From Haliotis asinina (lineage: Eukaryota; Mollusca; Gastropoda; Lepetellida; Haliotidae), in the NCBI RefSeq assembly GCF_037392515.1, contig NC_090280.1, positions 27,657,118-27,721,117 of the forward strand: a stretch of 64,000 nt of DNA, given 5' to 3'. The notes under the pieces are model-generated. The model searched no databases and was not told the origin of the DNA. It was given only the letters and a program-made list of their open reading frames with translations. Numbering within the stretch: the stretch's first letter is position 1; every line of letters begins with the position of its first letter. Positions 48,446 to 60,394 of this stretch are shown here, piece after piece. The translations under genes and the position numbers were made by a program.

Positions 48446-49656
48446 AATCTTCTAAAACAATTTGAAAATATTTTAAATATAAAAATACCTCAGTATTTCC
48501 TTCTAATACTGATGTGTCTATTAGCCTAGGTGTTAGGATATAGCGAACAGTCTTTTGATCAGTGATTAAAAGCAGTTTAAGACAAAACTAACTCACTCAC
48601 TTTTGTTATGAAAAGAATATTTGAACTGTCTTGTGTCGTGAAGAACATGTTCAGTGGGACATGAATCAAGCCATTGTAGGTCACACTGTCACAAACCTGT
48701 CAGTCATATAGGAATGTGTCTCTGTGATTGACATGTGTCAGAAATGAGGAAATAACCAATGATATGAGTTCAAAAACAGATAATAGTTTTGATGGGCCGG
48801 GATGGGAAGATCTTCCGTTATTGTCAGTTGCAGTGTATTAATGGACATGGCAAGACCGGTTTTAAAAAAAACATTCCTTAGAGTCCATTTGGTTGTGTGA
48901 TTTTGATGGATGGTTCTATCAGCTTAAAGGTTCAGTGTAGCACTTAGCAGCTAGTGAGGGCCTTACAAACTTAGTGCTCTGTAGAGTAGGATTAACTGTG
49001 AGATAATCTAATCTGTCAGTGAAATGCTCCCATAGCTCAGTGATAAACAGTTATCTCCCTTTGAAATGTGGTGCAGGAATATTTCTGTAAATAATTCTGA
49101 AGATTTTTTTGCAAGTAATCTTGTATAAATTGTCTTGATGCACATGCTTTTTCAACAGAAGTTTGCTATTTTTCTGCTGCCAAATTTCAGACCCATGCCC
49201 AAAATTTCACCATCTGACATCATTTCCATAGACTTACATATTATTTCAGTGTGGCAAAAATATTATATGAAGTGAGTCAAGGATGGATCTTTGGCAAATT
49301 TGACAGGCAAATTTGAAATCATCTCAGCTCTGCACACACAATTTCAGTTCATTCTGTGACTACTGTTTAACTAATGACATGACATGTAGTAACTTGCACA
49401 TGGTTCCGTAATGCACAATGCCATTGGCCGCCACGTTAAAGGGGTTCACAGCACTGTATATATGTTGATTATATTGTTGCCATACAATTAATAGCCCACA
49501 GAAAATTAAACAGAAATGTGATTGTAGGTAAGATAATTCCTCACAAAAGTGCAAAATTTGACTTTTTATGTTACGCAAATTATTTATGTTGCACTAAATT
49601 AACATGTACGTCGTTGGTACTGACGTCAAGTGACAAATACTTTCGGATCAGGATCG

Positions 49657-49818
49657 CTGACTTGGACACATGTCATCACATACCACATCCCAGCTACACA
49701 GGTAGATGCTCATGCTGTTAATCAGTGGATTGTCTGATTTACTTGATTGCATACAGTCTGCTGCCATATAGTTGGAATATTGCCGAGTGCAACATAAAGC
49801 AAAACTCACTCGTTAACT
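49657..49818 (+). repeat. SINE-B copy, 5'-truncated
   Basis: gacttggacacatgtcatca, gatgctcatgctgttaatca, gtggattgtctgattt, ctgccatatagttggaatat, then aaaactcactcgt. Confidence 0.85.
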
Positions 49819-49861
49819 CCACTTGAATTGAACTACCATTGCTTTATCGCCACCAGGGGTC

Positions 49862-49999
49862 AGTGGGGTACCCTAGTAGTTTCAACATTGGCTGGTGACA
49901 CATAAGATCCTGATTTAATTCCCCACATTGGTACAGCTGGTGTCAGCTGCCATGATATTGCTGTAATATTGTTAAAATCAATGTAAAACTAACCTCACT
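49862..49999 (+). repeat. SINE-A copy
   Basis: ggggtaccctagtagtttca, ctgatttaattccccacatt, ggtacagctggtgtcagctg, gatattgctgtaatattgtt. It ends about 100 bp before the splice acceptor. Confidence 0.83.
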
Positions 50000-50100
50000 G
50001 ACCGTATCATCACAGGACCACCAGCCCCCAAACTATCACACTTATGAGTTTACACAAGCTTACTCTCTCTTAAATTCATGTTGTTGTTGTTGTCCCACAG

Positions 50101-50528
50101 GTCCCGCCATCCCGATGGACCCACAAGAAGCCGCCCAGGCCGTCTTCCCCTCTATGGCACGAGCCTTGCAGAAGTTCTTGCGCGTCACCCGTCAACAGCC
50201 GCGCTACACTATGGAGTCTGTGCTCAACCATCTTGCCACATGCATCGCTCACGACATGAGTCCCCGCTCCTTCATCGAGAGGTATCTCACACAGGGGGTT
50301 GTCATCATGAATGAAAAATCATACAAAGCCACTGAACGTTGGGTGCTAGTGTGTGATCAACTGGTCACAAGGGAAGTGGAGCATGGGTCGTTGTTTCAGT
50401 TGCGGAGTGGGGACGTGTCGTTGTTGTGTTCGGTCCGTAAGATCCCACATTTCAGCCTCACAGAAGAGGTCATCGACCCCAAAAACAACAAATTTGTGCT
50501 GCGGTTAAACTCTGAAACATCTGTATAG
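50101..50528 (+). CDS. VANGL: VANGL coding exon 2, C-terminus with PDZ ligand
   Basis: This exon completes the protein (about residues 406-547) after the phase-1 splice. It holds the most conserved cytoplasmic part: MDPQEAAQAVFPSMARALQK, then TMESVLNHLATCI, FIERYLTQG, RWVLVCDQLV, IDPKNNKFVLRL, and ends in SETSV. The last four residues, ETSV, are the class I PDZ ligand used by VANGL proteins to bind Scribble- and Dishevelled-type PDZ domains. Stop TAG is at 50,526-50,528. The exon begins with two bases of a split Gly codon. An ATG at 50,115 lies in frame but is internal. Confidence 0.96.
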
Positions 50529-50850
50529 TGAAGTGTTGTGATCTCTCATTGGCTGGCAGCATTGTCATGTGACCTTGCATTATGTTATGTGACTGATCAT
50601 TGGTTGTGTGGTTGTCATGTGGCCATTGTGGATTGACCAAAGGCGTTTATGTCGATATATGAACAAAGTCACAGCATGATTGGTCAAACTTCAGGTGATC
50701 TCAGTACATGGATCACGTGACCAAGACACTCAAGTCATGTGACACCGTGACCAGGACATTGTCAGGTGACCATTGTGCACCTTGTCATTGCGAATGGAAG
50801 TGGTATGACACTTAAATATGACAAAATAAATATGAGCTTGATGTTTTGCT
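50529..50850 (+). other. VANGL 3' UTR, minimal extent
   Basis: Follows the stop and reaches a first polyadenylation signal at 50,825. It is unusual in holding repeated E-box-like gtcatgtgac variants (50,565, 50,585, 50,713, 50,735, with looser ones between). A longer UTR is possible. Confidence 0.55.
50825..50830 (+). terminator. Polyadenylation signal AATAAA
   Basis: First canonical AATAAA after the VANGL stop (297 nt downstream), followed by a TG-rich stretch (gatgttttgctgg, attgtgattgtctc), as expected of a cleavage site. Other AATAAA-like signals lie further on, so alternative ends are possible. Confidence 0.6.
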
Positions 50851-53848
50851 GGACAGATTGTGATTGTCTCCCTTGAGCAGATCCAACTTGTGGTTTTGTC
50901 AAGTTCACCAACTCATTGTCCATGAACTGTTGAGGGTGTTGAGCCTGTGTGTGAAAGGCCGAAAAACAATTTCTGTGTTTCCTGCTCCTGCTGATCAATA
51001 TAGCTGTTCTTTTAACTGCAACCATTTTGTAAACTTTTTAAAGATCTAGTAATTGTTTCTTCATAGGAATTTAGAATCTTGTATTCTTATAGATGGACAA
51101 CTTCATTGTTGCAGTAGATGTTCCATTGTAGATGCTAACACCATTATCACTTGCTTGACAATGGTGTTAGCATATGTTGCATCAATTACGATAGAGAAGT
51201 TCATCTAGTTATTGAACTAATGCACAGTATACTTGGTCATAAATTAAGGACAGGGAGCTGGTTTTTAAAGCAATAGTTAAACTGTAGAAAACATGGAAAG
51301 GTTTTGAGATCAGGACTGAAGATTACTGCCATTGGGATTGTGGAAACACAAATGTTGTTTGCATCTTGTATTTTTGGCCAGAGTATGAGTGTTGCCCAGA
51401 TTGTGATTGTTGTGGCATGTACTGCTGTAGGATCTGTCTGTACAGGGTGACGCTGCAGATATTCACCAGTATTTCGTACATGGATATTTTCATACTTTCG
51501 GTGAATTCTCTCGTATAAGTTCATGTATTTCTCTCATTTCAGGTGAATTATTTGGTAGGAGAAATATGTCGATGTTTGAATGTATGTTGGTTTTTCTGTA
51601 ATGAAACTCGTGGAGATTGTGTCATACTGCTTTGGCAAGTATGTGATACGGTCATTTCACATGGCATTGTCTCAGAGTATACAACCCATTGTGTTGGTGT
51701 TGCTTCCTTTTGATCCTACACAGGTTTTTTCTCCACAGATACTTGTTGACAAATCTCACTATCAACAATGTTCAAACTTGAAATCTCATTCTAAATTGAA
51801 ATGTTTTCCATTATATTAAGAGAATCTGAAATCTCATGGATGCACACTGAAAAATAAACACCTATATCTAAATATCCATTAGTCTATGAATTCTGACACA
51901 AACCATTTCGTTTTAATGGTTGTTTGAGTTGAATAAAATCTAAAAATAAAAATGTTAGTGCTTGTGCATAAAGTATACATAATTTCACATTTTGGCAAGT
52001 TATATTTTTGAAGGATAGATAATTCTCAGTTCTGTACTTCTAAGACTAGTGTTTCCAAGTTGCGTTGGGCCAGTTACGTCATGTACAAATGTCGTGCGTT
52101 TGTCTAAAGTGATAGTGAGTAGCACCAGATGTGCCATATACTCCTGTTGTCATGGAGACATTCAAATACTTTTTAAAAAACCAAGTAAATGTCAATGTTA
52201 TGAACAGATATCCAGTTTTTGCAAAGCTTGAATTAACACACTTTCTTCATGCGTAATTTTGTCCACGACATTGTAAATGAATTAAAAGTGATATCAACAT
52301 AGATTCCTAAAGCACCCATTTCATTGATACTTTGACTCAATCAGTTTTAGTTGTGATGTCCGATGGCTTGTATGGATGCAATTGGTGAAGTTCTAATTCG
52401 GTCAAACCTGAAAAGTATGCACCTTTCACTCAGTCAGTCAACAGTAGAGACAGAGTTATCACCCTTTGATTACATCGCCACATTTTTTCGATGGCTCATA
52501 TGGATGCAATTTGTGAAGTCGAATTTCTGTTGCAGCTATGCTACACAGTATCTACCTTCTACTCATAGTCCATCTTAGAGACAGAGTTATCTCCCTTTGA
52601 TAACATTGTCACATTTTGCCTTGACTTATCTCAGGATAAATCTTTGTGTACAGCCAACGTTGTCAGCCATCTTTCATGGACCAATTTTTAAACTTTAACC
52701 AAAGAATCAGGAAGGTTGAATGAATGTTGCACTAATTCATTTTTAGAAATCATTTTCTTAGTTTCATTTCAATCATGTGACAATAGTGGTTAATTGTCTT
52801 CATAAAAAAAAAACCAAAATAATTCTGTCAGTGTTTTGTGGAGGTGCGTAAGTCTTATCAGGCTTAAATCAAATTTGTGGGTGACAACTTGCCATGGTTA
52901 CTTCCATGCATTATTAGTATTGTTGCCAGTAAGATTGAATTATGTGTGATTCCCTCAAGCAAGGTGTCAATGTCCCATCATGGTTTTGTAAGAAATTACA
53001 TGTTAAACTGGCTTGTCATGTTGTTTCCATACAACTTTCTCCAGGTACTGAATAAATTATCAAATGGTAATGCTTATGCTTCAAAATGTTTTATTTTAGC
53101 AGCAGATGTTCTTAAAACCTAAACAATATTATATATTTGAAACTATGTTAATTTACATAATAAATAGTGAACTTGTCATTTTCCATTAAAAAAAATCAAA
53201 ATTTTTATTTCTTCTGATGTATTTTTTCCAGTGTATTGAGAGGATTATTTAGTTTTTGTACAGCAATCAAATAATTGGACCACCTGTGAATGATTGTATT
53301 GGCTGATTGTCTCTGTCTTCATGTGTAAATGTTCAACCAATCAGAGCTCAACAGGGATGTTTCAACCAATCAGAAATCGACAGTGTAAACATTTGAAATA
53401 GTGCTGTTTCGTTTACATCGTTTTGTAATGATTGGAACATGAATGGTACAGCTTCTGATTGGCTGAGTTTGTAAATGCCATGAATAGGCAAACATGCTGT
53501 TGTACAGTGTAGTAGCAAGACTGTTTATATTCTAATTAGAGTAGTTGTTCTGATAGTAGTGCCATGTTCAACCAGTTAGTCTCTGGCTCCAGTTACTAGG
53601 AAAATGGTTGGGTTACAGTAATTTCAAGAATGTTCATATGTTCAGTTGTATGCAGAGAGGTTATGAAAGACCTTTTTTTTATTTCTTTAACTGATCCACA
53701 AGGAAAATTAAAGAGGGCAGAAATCATGACTGCTCAGTTGACTGGCTTTTTTTTTTTTTTTTTAAAATTCCCTGAAGTTTGAAATCTGTAATGAAATTTC
53801 TCTCATCTGTGAAAAGAGTTGCTGCTTCAATGACAATGCTTTCTTCAG
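50851..53848. other. Downstream of VANGL, or extended 3' UTR
   Basis: AT-rich, no SINE. Contains a perfect 14-bp hairpin at 51,132-51,173 and, at 53,300-53,470, several ccaatcag/ctgattgg motifs in both orientations. A T run lies at 53,749-53,763. Confidence 0.4.
51132..51173. repeat. Perfect 14-bp inverted repeat (hairpin)
   Basis: atgctaacaccatt (51,132-51,145) and its exact reverse complement (51,160-51,173) flank a 14-nt loop. If transcribed as extended VANGL 3' UTR it would fold into a stable stem-loop. It is too short for a typical pre-microRNA. Confidence 0.85.
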
Positions 53849-53900
53849 CATGATATTGCTGGAATATTGCCAAAAGTGGCATAAAACTAAACTCAGTCAC
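53849..53900 (+). repeat. SINE-A tail fragment
   Basis: gatattgctggaatattgcc, aaaagtggcataaaactaaa, ctcagtcac; only the 3' end is present. Confidence 0.85.
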
Positions 53901-54649
53901 AAGTTTACACAAATGTATACTGATTCCAATGCCACGTCAAAAATGTTGCCATATTTCCTGTCAGTTCACCGTAAGTTTGCGAACCTCTGGGGCTGAATGT
54001 GACCAGAGCCAGACACTAATAATGTTGAATACAGTGTCAGAAGCTTCGTCATATCAACTTTATTTATGATATTTTGTACATTTTTTCAACTTTTTTCTAC
54101 ACTGATAATTTATTTTGCCTTTACAGCTTCAACAGGACTGCTGTTCTGAAAGTTGAGTGTCTGTGAATAAGCCCATCTGCTTACAGAATAATTTGCCATG
54201 CAGAAAAGGTTGGAATACAAAGGGAAATAGGAAAATGAAAGATCTGTGTCGAAAACTTTTGACTGATGTAAAGGTAGTCTAGACCTGGAAATTTGTTATT
54301 TTCACATTTTGGGATGAACTTGTTAACATTTATTGGGAGAATCTCTGTTTACAAGATGTAACTTATTTAACTGTTTTTGAGACACACTGTTTGGCTGAGT
54401 TATTTCTCCTTACGTTCAGCTGTTATAAGACACCCCCTGGTGGAGCTTACTCTGGTGCATCAGTATGCAAAGTCTCATATGGAGACATTCAACATGACAC
54501 ATTGGAAACGGGGGGAATTCTGAAGTTTGGATTTGCCTGGGGTAAAATAGTAAAATCTAGTAAGTGTTTGATTTCAACTTGTGAGATGTTCAGTCCCCAC
54601 CTCCCATTCCTGTCATTACTGTTTACCATGGGTCCTGTCCCTCTACCAG

Positions 54650-54830
54650 GTGCTGATCCTGGCAGTTTGTAAAGGGGCTCCAGCAGGTGCTTGTCCTGGC
54701 AGTTTGTCAGGAGCTCTAGCAAGTGCTTGTCCTGGCAGTTTGTCAGGGGCTCCAGCAGGTGCTTGTCCTGGCAGTTTGTCAGGGGCTCCAGCAGGTGCTT
54801 GTCCTGGCAGCAGGTGCTTGTCGGGTGTGA
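54650..54830 (+). repeat. 36-bp minisatellite, about 4.5 units
   Basis: Units start at 54,672, 54,708, 54,744 and 54,780 (ggggctccagcaggtgcttg + tcctggcagtttgtca). The 36-bp length is a multiple of three and lacks stops in several frames, which gives Ala/Gly/Pro-rich open frames on both strands. None has gene context. Confidence 0.93.
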
Positions 54831-55059
54831 TGCCCCTCCTCACCAGTATTTTGTATTGCCCATTGCCTTCATTTGTACAAGCTTCATCCTCAGTTCATCT
54901 TTTATAGTCAAAGTTTTGTAAATAAGTTTATGGCCAATAAATACTTCGCAAAGTTACATTTCTGTCATCCCTTCTTTCAATTTATTATGAATGTTTTGAA
55001 TGAATTTGTATCCCAGCTGTGTCAGGGTAGTGTAAGAAATGGTGGAGAAAAGTAACCAT

Positions 55060-55585
55060 CTGAATCTGCATATTGTTACATGTACAGGATATGCCAAGAT
55101 GAGTTAGTTGACATCTGCAGCCCTCAAAATGTTACATCAGGCTTTTCTCATAAGCATTGCACAGCTTTCCTGCCATGGCCATCTGTTTATCTTGACAGAT
55201 TGACAGGTCCAGCGGTCCAGCTGCAGTGTTAGCTCCTATGGTTGACATTTGAAACAATTTTCCCCATGGCTGGTTTCAAACATCTAGTGTCTTCCATGCT
55301 GCTTGACATGAACCACAAAAACTGTGGTCACAACTGAGTTCTCATAACACCCTTCTTTCTGTTATATTGCTGGAATATGCTGAATCTGCATATTGTGACA
55401 TGTACAGGTTATGCCAAGATGTGTTACTTGACACCTGCAGTCCTCGAAAAGTTACATCAGTCTTTTCTGAACAGCATTGCACAGCTCTTCTGCCATGGCC
55501 ATCTGTTTCCCTTGACATTAACAACAAAAACGGTTGTGACAACTGAGTTCTCATAACACCCTTCTCTCTGTTATATTGCTGGAAT
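55060..55585 (+). repeat. Tandem duplication, period about 320 bp
   Basis: 55,060-55,370 and 55,380-55,585 share ctgaatctgcatattg, gccaagatg, ctgccatggccatctgttt, gacaactgagttc/tcacaactgagttc and tctcataacacccttct. The second copy lacks about 100 bp of the middle. Confidence 0.82.
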
Positions 55586-55602
55586 ATGGCTAAACACTGC
55601 AT

Positions 55603-55798
55603 ACCTGTAAAGATTCCAGGTAGAACTGGTCTTCAGTAACCCATGCTTGTCATAAAAGGTGACAAACATGATCAGGTGGTCAGGCTTGCTAAACCCGGTT
55701 GACACACGTCCTATACCAGCTGCAGATGTTTATCACTGATCTGGCCCAGACTGATTATATACAGACTGCTGCCAGATACACATGACAACTCACTCATT
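55603..55798 (+). repeat. SINE-B copy
   Basis: acctgtaaagattccaggta, cttcagtaacccatgcttgt, gatcaggtggtcaggcttgc, cagactgctgccagatacac, caactcactcatt. Confidence 0.85.
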
Positions 55799-55898
55799 TC
55801 CTCTCCTTTCCAGTCCTCTCTGTCACTAGATCTATTTTGTCAATACACTTTTGACAATCCATTATGTTATGTTATTATAAAATGGTGTGTGCAATGTG

Positions 55899-56017
55899 AG
55901 AGTGAGTTAGATCTTATGCAGAGAAATGGGGTTCTCACCTTGTATCCTTGTTGGGAGTCAAACCCAGGTCGTTGTCATGACATGGTAACGCTTTGAACAC
56001 AAGGCTACCCTTCTGCC
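55899..56017 (-). repeat. SINE-A copy, diverged
   Basis: Reverse copy: tgggagtcaaacccaggtcg (B-box region), catgacatggtaacgctttg, aacacaaggctacccttctg. Confidence 0.72.
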
Positions 56018-56093
56018 TTCATTTTAATGTGAAGCACAGTCAGGGGATATAGTCTACGCCTCGTCTGTTTGTCCGTCCATCCGTTATCATTTT

Positions 56094-56755
56094 GGTTCCG
56101 GAGCATAACTCAGAAACCATTCAATATTTTTAGACAAAACTTGATAGATATAATAATCTCAACCTATAGTTGTGCCTTTTGCTATTTACAGAGTTTGGGC
56201 ATTTATATATTTTTAGTTTTTCCATGCAACATTTTTATTTTAGTCTAATGGTGGGGTGGGCTTTCGTTTCCAGAGCAGAACTCAAAAAACATTCTGTATT
56301 TTTCTGCAGAACTTGTTAGATATGTGTGGCAGACCTCAAAGTGGTGCCTTTTGCTATGTACAGGTTTTTGTGATGTATTATTTTCTCGGTTTCCATGGAA
56401 ACATTTTTGACTTTGTCTCAAAAGTGAGAGGTGTATTTCGTTTCCGGAGCAGAACTGAAAAACGTCTTAATATCTGTCATTAAAACTTTGTACATATGTG
56501 TGGCAGATTCCAAAGTGGTGCCATTGGTATTTAGAGGTTTTTGTGATCTATCATTTTCTTGGTTTCCATGAACACATTTCAAACTTCGTTTCCGGACCAC
56601 AACTCCAAAACCATTTCATATCTTTCAAAAGATCTTGGCAGATACATGAGACGAATCTTGAAATGTTGACTTTTTCTAATTACAGATATATGGCATTTAT
56701 ATTTTTCATGAATTCTGTGGAAACAATTCAGACTTTGTCAAAAAACACAGTACGT
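56094..56755 (+). repeat. Four-unit degenerate tandem array, about 150-174 bp
   Basis: Each unit starts with a gtttccggagcagaactcaaaaa-like segment (56,094, 56,266, 56,440, 56,588) and goes on through a gatatgtgtggcaga-like middle and tttccatggaaacattt. Unit lengths are about 172, 174, 148 and more. Two units keep frames open by chance. Confidence 0.8.
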
Positions 56756-56986
56756 AACTGTCAGATGATTTGACTTTTCAAACCTGTAGGGGCCGGGGGA
56801 TACGTCATCTTCTGATGACTCTTGTTTCTATTAGTAAGTGCCTGCCATAATCTTGTACATGACTTCATGAATTCAACCCAACCAGCGCAGAAACAAGTAA
56901 ACACATGTCTGATAAGACTTGCCAATCCACATCCAGCACCCCAACAGCAACATAAACCAAACACATGCCATACTTTGCAATTTGTA

Positions 56987-56992
56987 TTTATT
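56987..56992 (-). terminator. Candidate minus-strand polyadenylation signal
   Basis: tttatt on the plus strand is AATAAA on the minus strand. It lies where composition changes from T-rich to A-rich on the plus strand, as expected if a minus-strand transcript ended here, facing VANGL. Inference only. Confidence 0.25.
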
Positions 56993-59900
56993 TTGACATT
57001 TTGCCACGGCCGACTGAAGCGGCAGAGAATCACATAATGCTTCATGCGTAGTGAAGACTGTAGACACACAGACATGGGATATATGGACATAAATATGCAG
57101 TTTGTACACGAGCGAACGGCTAATTGTGTATACATCGCATACTCAGACATAAACTATGGTGGGCACATAGGCAGTGACTGCAACACGTGGTGGGCTGATC
57201 TCGGCAGTGACCGCTAGCATTAACATATGAGCATAACAAAAACAAAATCTTTAAGTGAACCAATCTTTATGAAAATTGGAAATGATATGATAAAAATGAC
57301 ATAAAAATTGAAATGTAATTTTATATTAAATTGATTGTCAAAAACATAAAATGTTCAAGTCGCCTTGCATTAAGGGAACAATATTCTCTTAAAAAACCTT
57401 AATTTTGCATCAAATAAACAAACTCAGAGAAACACATATTAATCTATAAGCCAAATAAAATCAGGTTCTTACGTTTTCCTTCCAGTAAACAAAAGGAAAC
57501 AAATTGCACCTAGTCTCTTTTGAGTTAACACTTGGAACACTACTAGCAGCACTGCGCAGGATGAACATAATTCTGTATATGCTCACAAAATAAAAAAAGG
57601 CTTTAGTCCCTTTATCATCATGTTATGATTTACTTACAACATCAGCCATTATTTCCCATCTAACCAACTTTTTCCCCCACAATAAGCCTTCATTCTTTAC
57701 ATAAGCTATTATTCTCCACCTCGCCAACATATTCCAACCGTAAACCTTGTATTCTCTACCTACGCTTCATATTCCCCACTATTCTCCAAGCTGGCTCAAC
57801 CTCATTGTCCCTCTATAAACCCATAGTCCCCATCATAAGCCTTGATTCTCTATCTTAAGCTGGTTGTTCCCCTCTTTTAACCCTTGATATTCTTCAACAA
57901 ATCTTCATCTCGACGTATGATCAGCCTCTCCCTCTTCACTGCAATGTGCCATCCTTTTCACATTAAGCCATTCTTATGAAGGGAATCTCCAAATTTCAAG
58001 AGATTCACAGAAAGTTGCAAAGTTCACCTTGACTAGATATATCTGTTTGAAATGACACTTTCTTCCAGTTTCTACTAAAACATTATCAGAATTCTCATCT
58101 GAGAAAGAAATCTACAAATAAATTATGAAATCTATAAAACTACCAAAAAAGTAAAAGATAAAAATCTACTCATCCGCATACAAACATTTGGACTATGAAT
58201 GGTAACAATAGCAATGAACAAAATCCTAGTGACTAAGATGAACAACAAAATATGCTGAGTTTGCAACTTGGTGTAAATTAAAATGAAGCATGAGAGAAAT
58301 GATACATAAGGCCGATACTGATCAGCTCGGGACGGAGACACAATAAACACTGGTCATACCTATGACCTCTTAATGTGACAAAACAGTCATGTACATAATA
58401 AGACTCAACAACATAATGGTAAGATAACAAAATCTTCACGGCGGAATGTCTGATGCGAAACGCTTTTTCAAATCACTGCCTCTGTGACTGTAACAATAAT
58501 GGACAACTGCAGAACAATTTGGAGGATTCGACTAGACCAATTTAGAAATTTCAGCTGACAGCAAACTTCTGAAATTATATACGTATCATGTCTTATAGTG
58601 CAGTAAGCTTCCAATGTGCTATTGTCAATCTCTGTTAACAAAATAAGGAGTAAGATTTGACAAGTCAGCAGAGATACCCGTGTAAGAAGTACCCTCATGG
58701 AATGGTGAAACAGTACTCACAAGGAACCAGTGCAATACAGTAAGTCATACATTCATTAAAAACATCTGGCTCATTTACATGTAGAACAAGAAGACAAGAT
58801 ATTCCGTAACTCTGAATTATTATGTTGTTAGGAAATAGCTGGCTCATTTCAGATATATATATATATATACCATGAAGATTGTAAAAAGCGTTATAACACA
58901 CTACACTGCAGGATCGAGATCAGACATACTAATATCATCTTTCAGGGGAAGTGGCGGAAATAGTAAGACCCTGAAGGATGTCCAAGCAATGCAGTACCAA
59001 TCCATCCTCACTTACTTACATGTGCAGCTTCCTGTGCTTATAGCAAGGCTACCTTGCCAGAACGAAAATGTGGTGACTGTCATACTCCAGTGATGCTGTT
59101 CTCAAATAGCTGTCACTGTCTTTTCACTACGAAAGTTGCATCTTCATTTCTCAATCACCACAGGTATATCTATTTTAGCCAATAGCCTTGCTGAGACCTC
59201 TATAGTGTCATAAATGTAAAATGATAACATTTATTATCCCCCTACCTGAATTTTTACAATGAAGGTCTGATCTTGTTTCCTTAATACTAGAAGAAAAGGC
59301 AGCATAACACAAAATTTCATTTCTTTTTCAATACATGTAATTTAGAACTTGCCTCAGAGAGATAATTATCTCTGAAGAAGGCATAGTTCTGAGTATGAAC
59401 CAAGTGTATGGCTTGGAGAACAAGATCATCTCTCCAGACTCATTGCTCAATGACCAGAGTATTAAATTTATATAGTTTTGCATTAACACACAAATACATT
59501 TTCACAGGAAAATGCAGATTTTGCTGTTGTTATTTTGAAGATTTTGATATTCTGTTGGTTACCGGTTACTCCTAAAAACACTCAAACCTACATGATCAGA
59601 ATTCCAGATAGCTCACTTTGTTGATCTAATAGACTAATGTCGCACTAGCGATGCACTTGTGAAGCTTTTAGTGCTGGAAGCATGGTAGTAGGATGATGAC
59701 ATCGACTGGGTGGATACATTCTGCAGAAGTCAGGCGACAAAACTGGCAAAACATTGACATCAACATCTCTGCAGATGAAAGACAAGGAACACCGCATTTC
59801 AAAAACAAAGTACAAATGTCAAGTGAAAAAGCTACTAGATGCTGTAATACATTGTTACATTCACTGAGCATAGATTCAAAATTGCCAGTAGCCCAAGGGA

Positions 59901-60394
59901 GGTAACTCCTTACAGACAAACTATCAACATCCTAATACTGATATTTACCACAGCGACAACATTTAGTGGAACTTAACCCTTTCAAGAACAGAAGTGTGTG
60001 TGTTGTAATCACTGCACACACACCAATGCAGTGAAGGGCTAACAGTTTGTCATGAACTATGAAGGCACAAACACATGGTATATTAGTGTCCGATACTGAT
60101 ACACTGAGAAAATTAATATCGTTTCTTGTAAAATACGTGTGAATCATGACCTTAGCTCCATTCAACAAATCAATCACAGGGAAAAATTGGACACAGCATA
60201 AAGATAAGATGATTGGAATTCCCTTGTGAGGATTACTTTGTTGTGAATGTTGAACAAACATTGACACAAGAACTTAGAGTGTTAAACTGACTGTACACAT
60301 ACAATTTCACAGTCATTGATATCTTTGCGAAACAGGTACTTTGCGATAACTGTGATTGATATAAGAAATTGACCATTACAGTGTCAATGAACGG
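56993..60394 (-). other. A-rich, SINE-poor DNA; possible minus-strand 3' UTR or intron
   Basis: No coding segment recognised on either strand and no SINE copy. A short (AT)n run lies at 58,855-58,869. The T-rich strand is the minus strand, opposite to the VANGL side. Confidence 0.35.

Larger units (their letters stand above)
47001..50100 (+). other. VANGL last intron, phase 1, SINE-rich
   Basis: It begins gtaggt and ends ttgttgttgttgtcccacag. Joining 47,000 to 50,101 makes a Gly codon and continues the family sequence without a gap. The intron holds two SINE-B, one SINE-C and two SINE-A copies; about a quarter of it is SINE. Confidence 0.9.

Noticed and set aside
54391..54921. Overlapping open frames on both strands with Ala/Gly/Pro repeats
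   Set aside because: They follow from a 36-bp minisatellite whose length is a multiple of three; no promoter, splice or domain support.
56256..56773. Two open frames with similar segments
   Set aside because: Explained by the ~170-bp tandem units; no recognisable domain.
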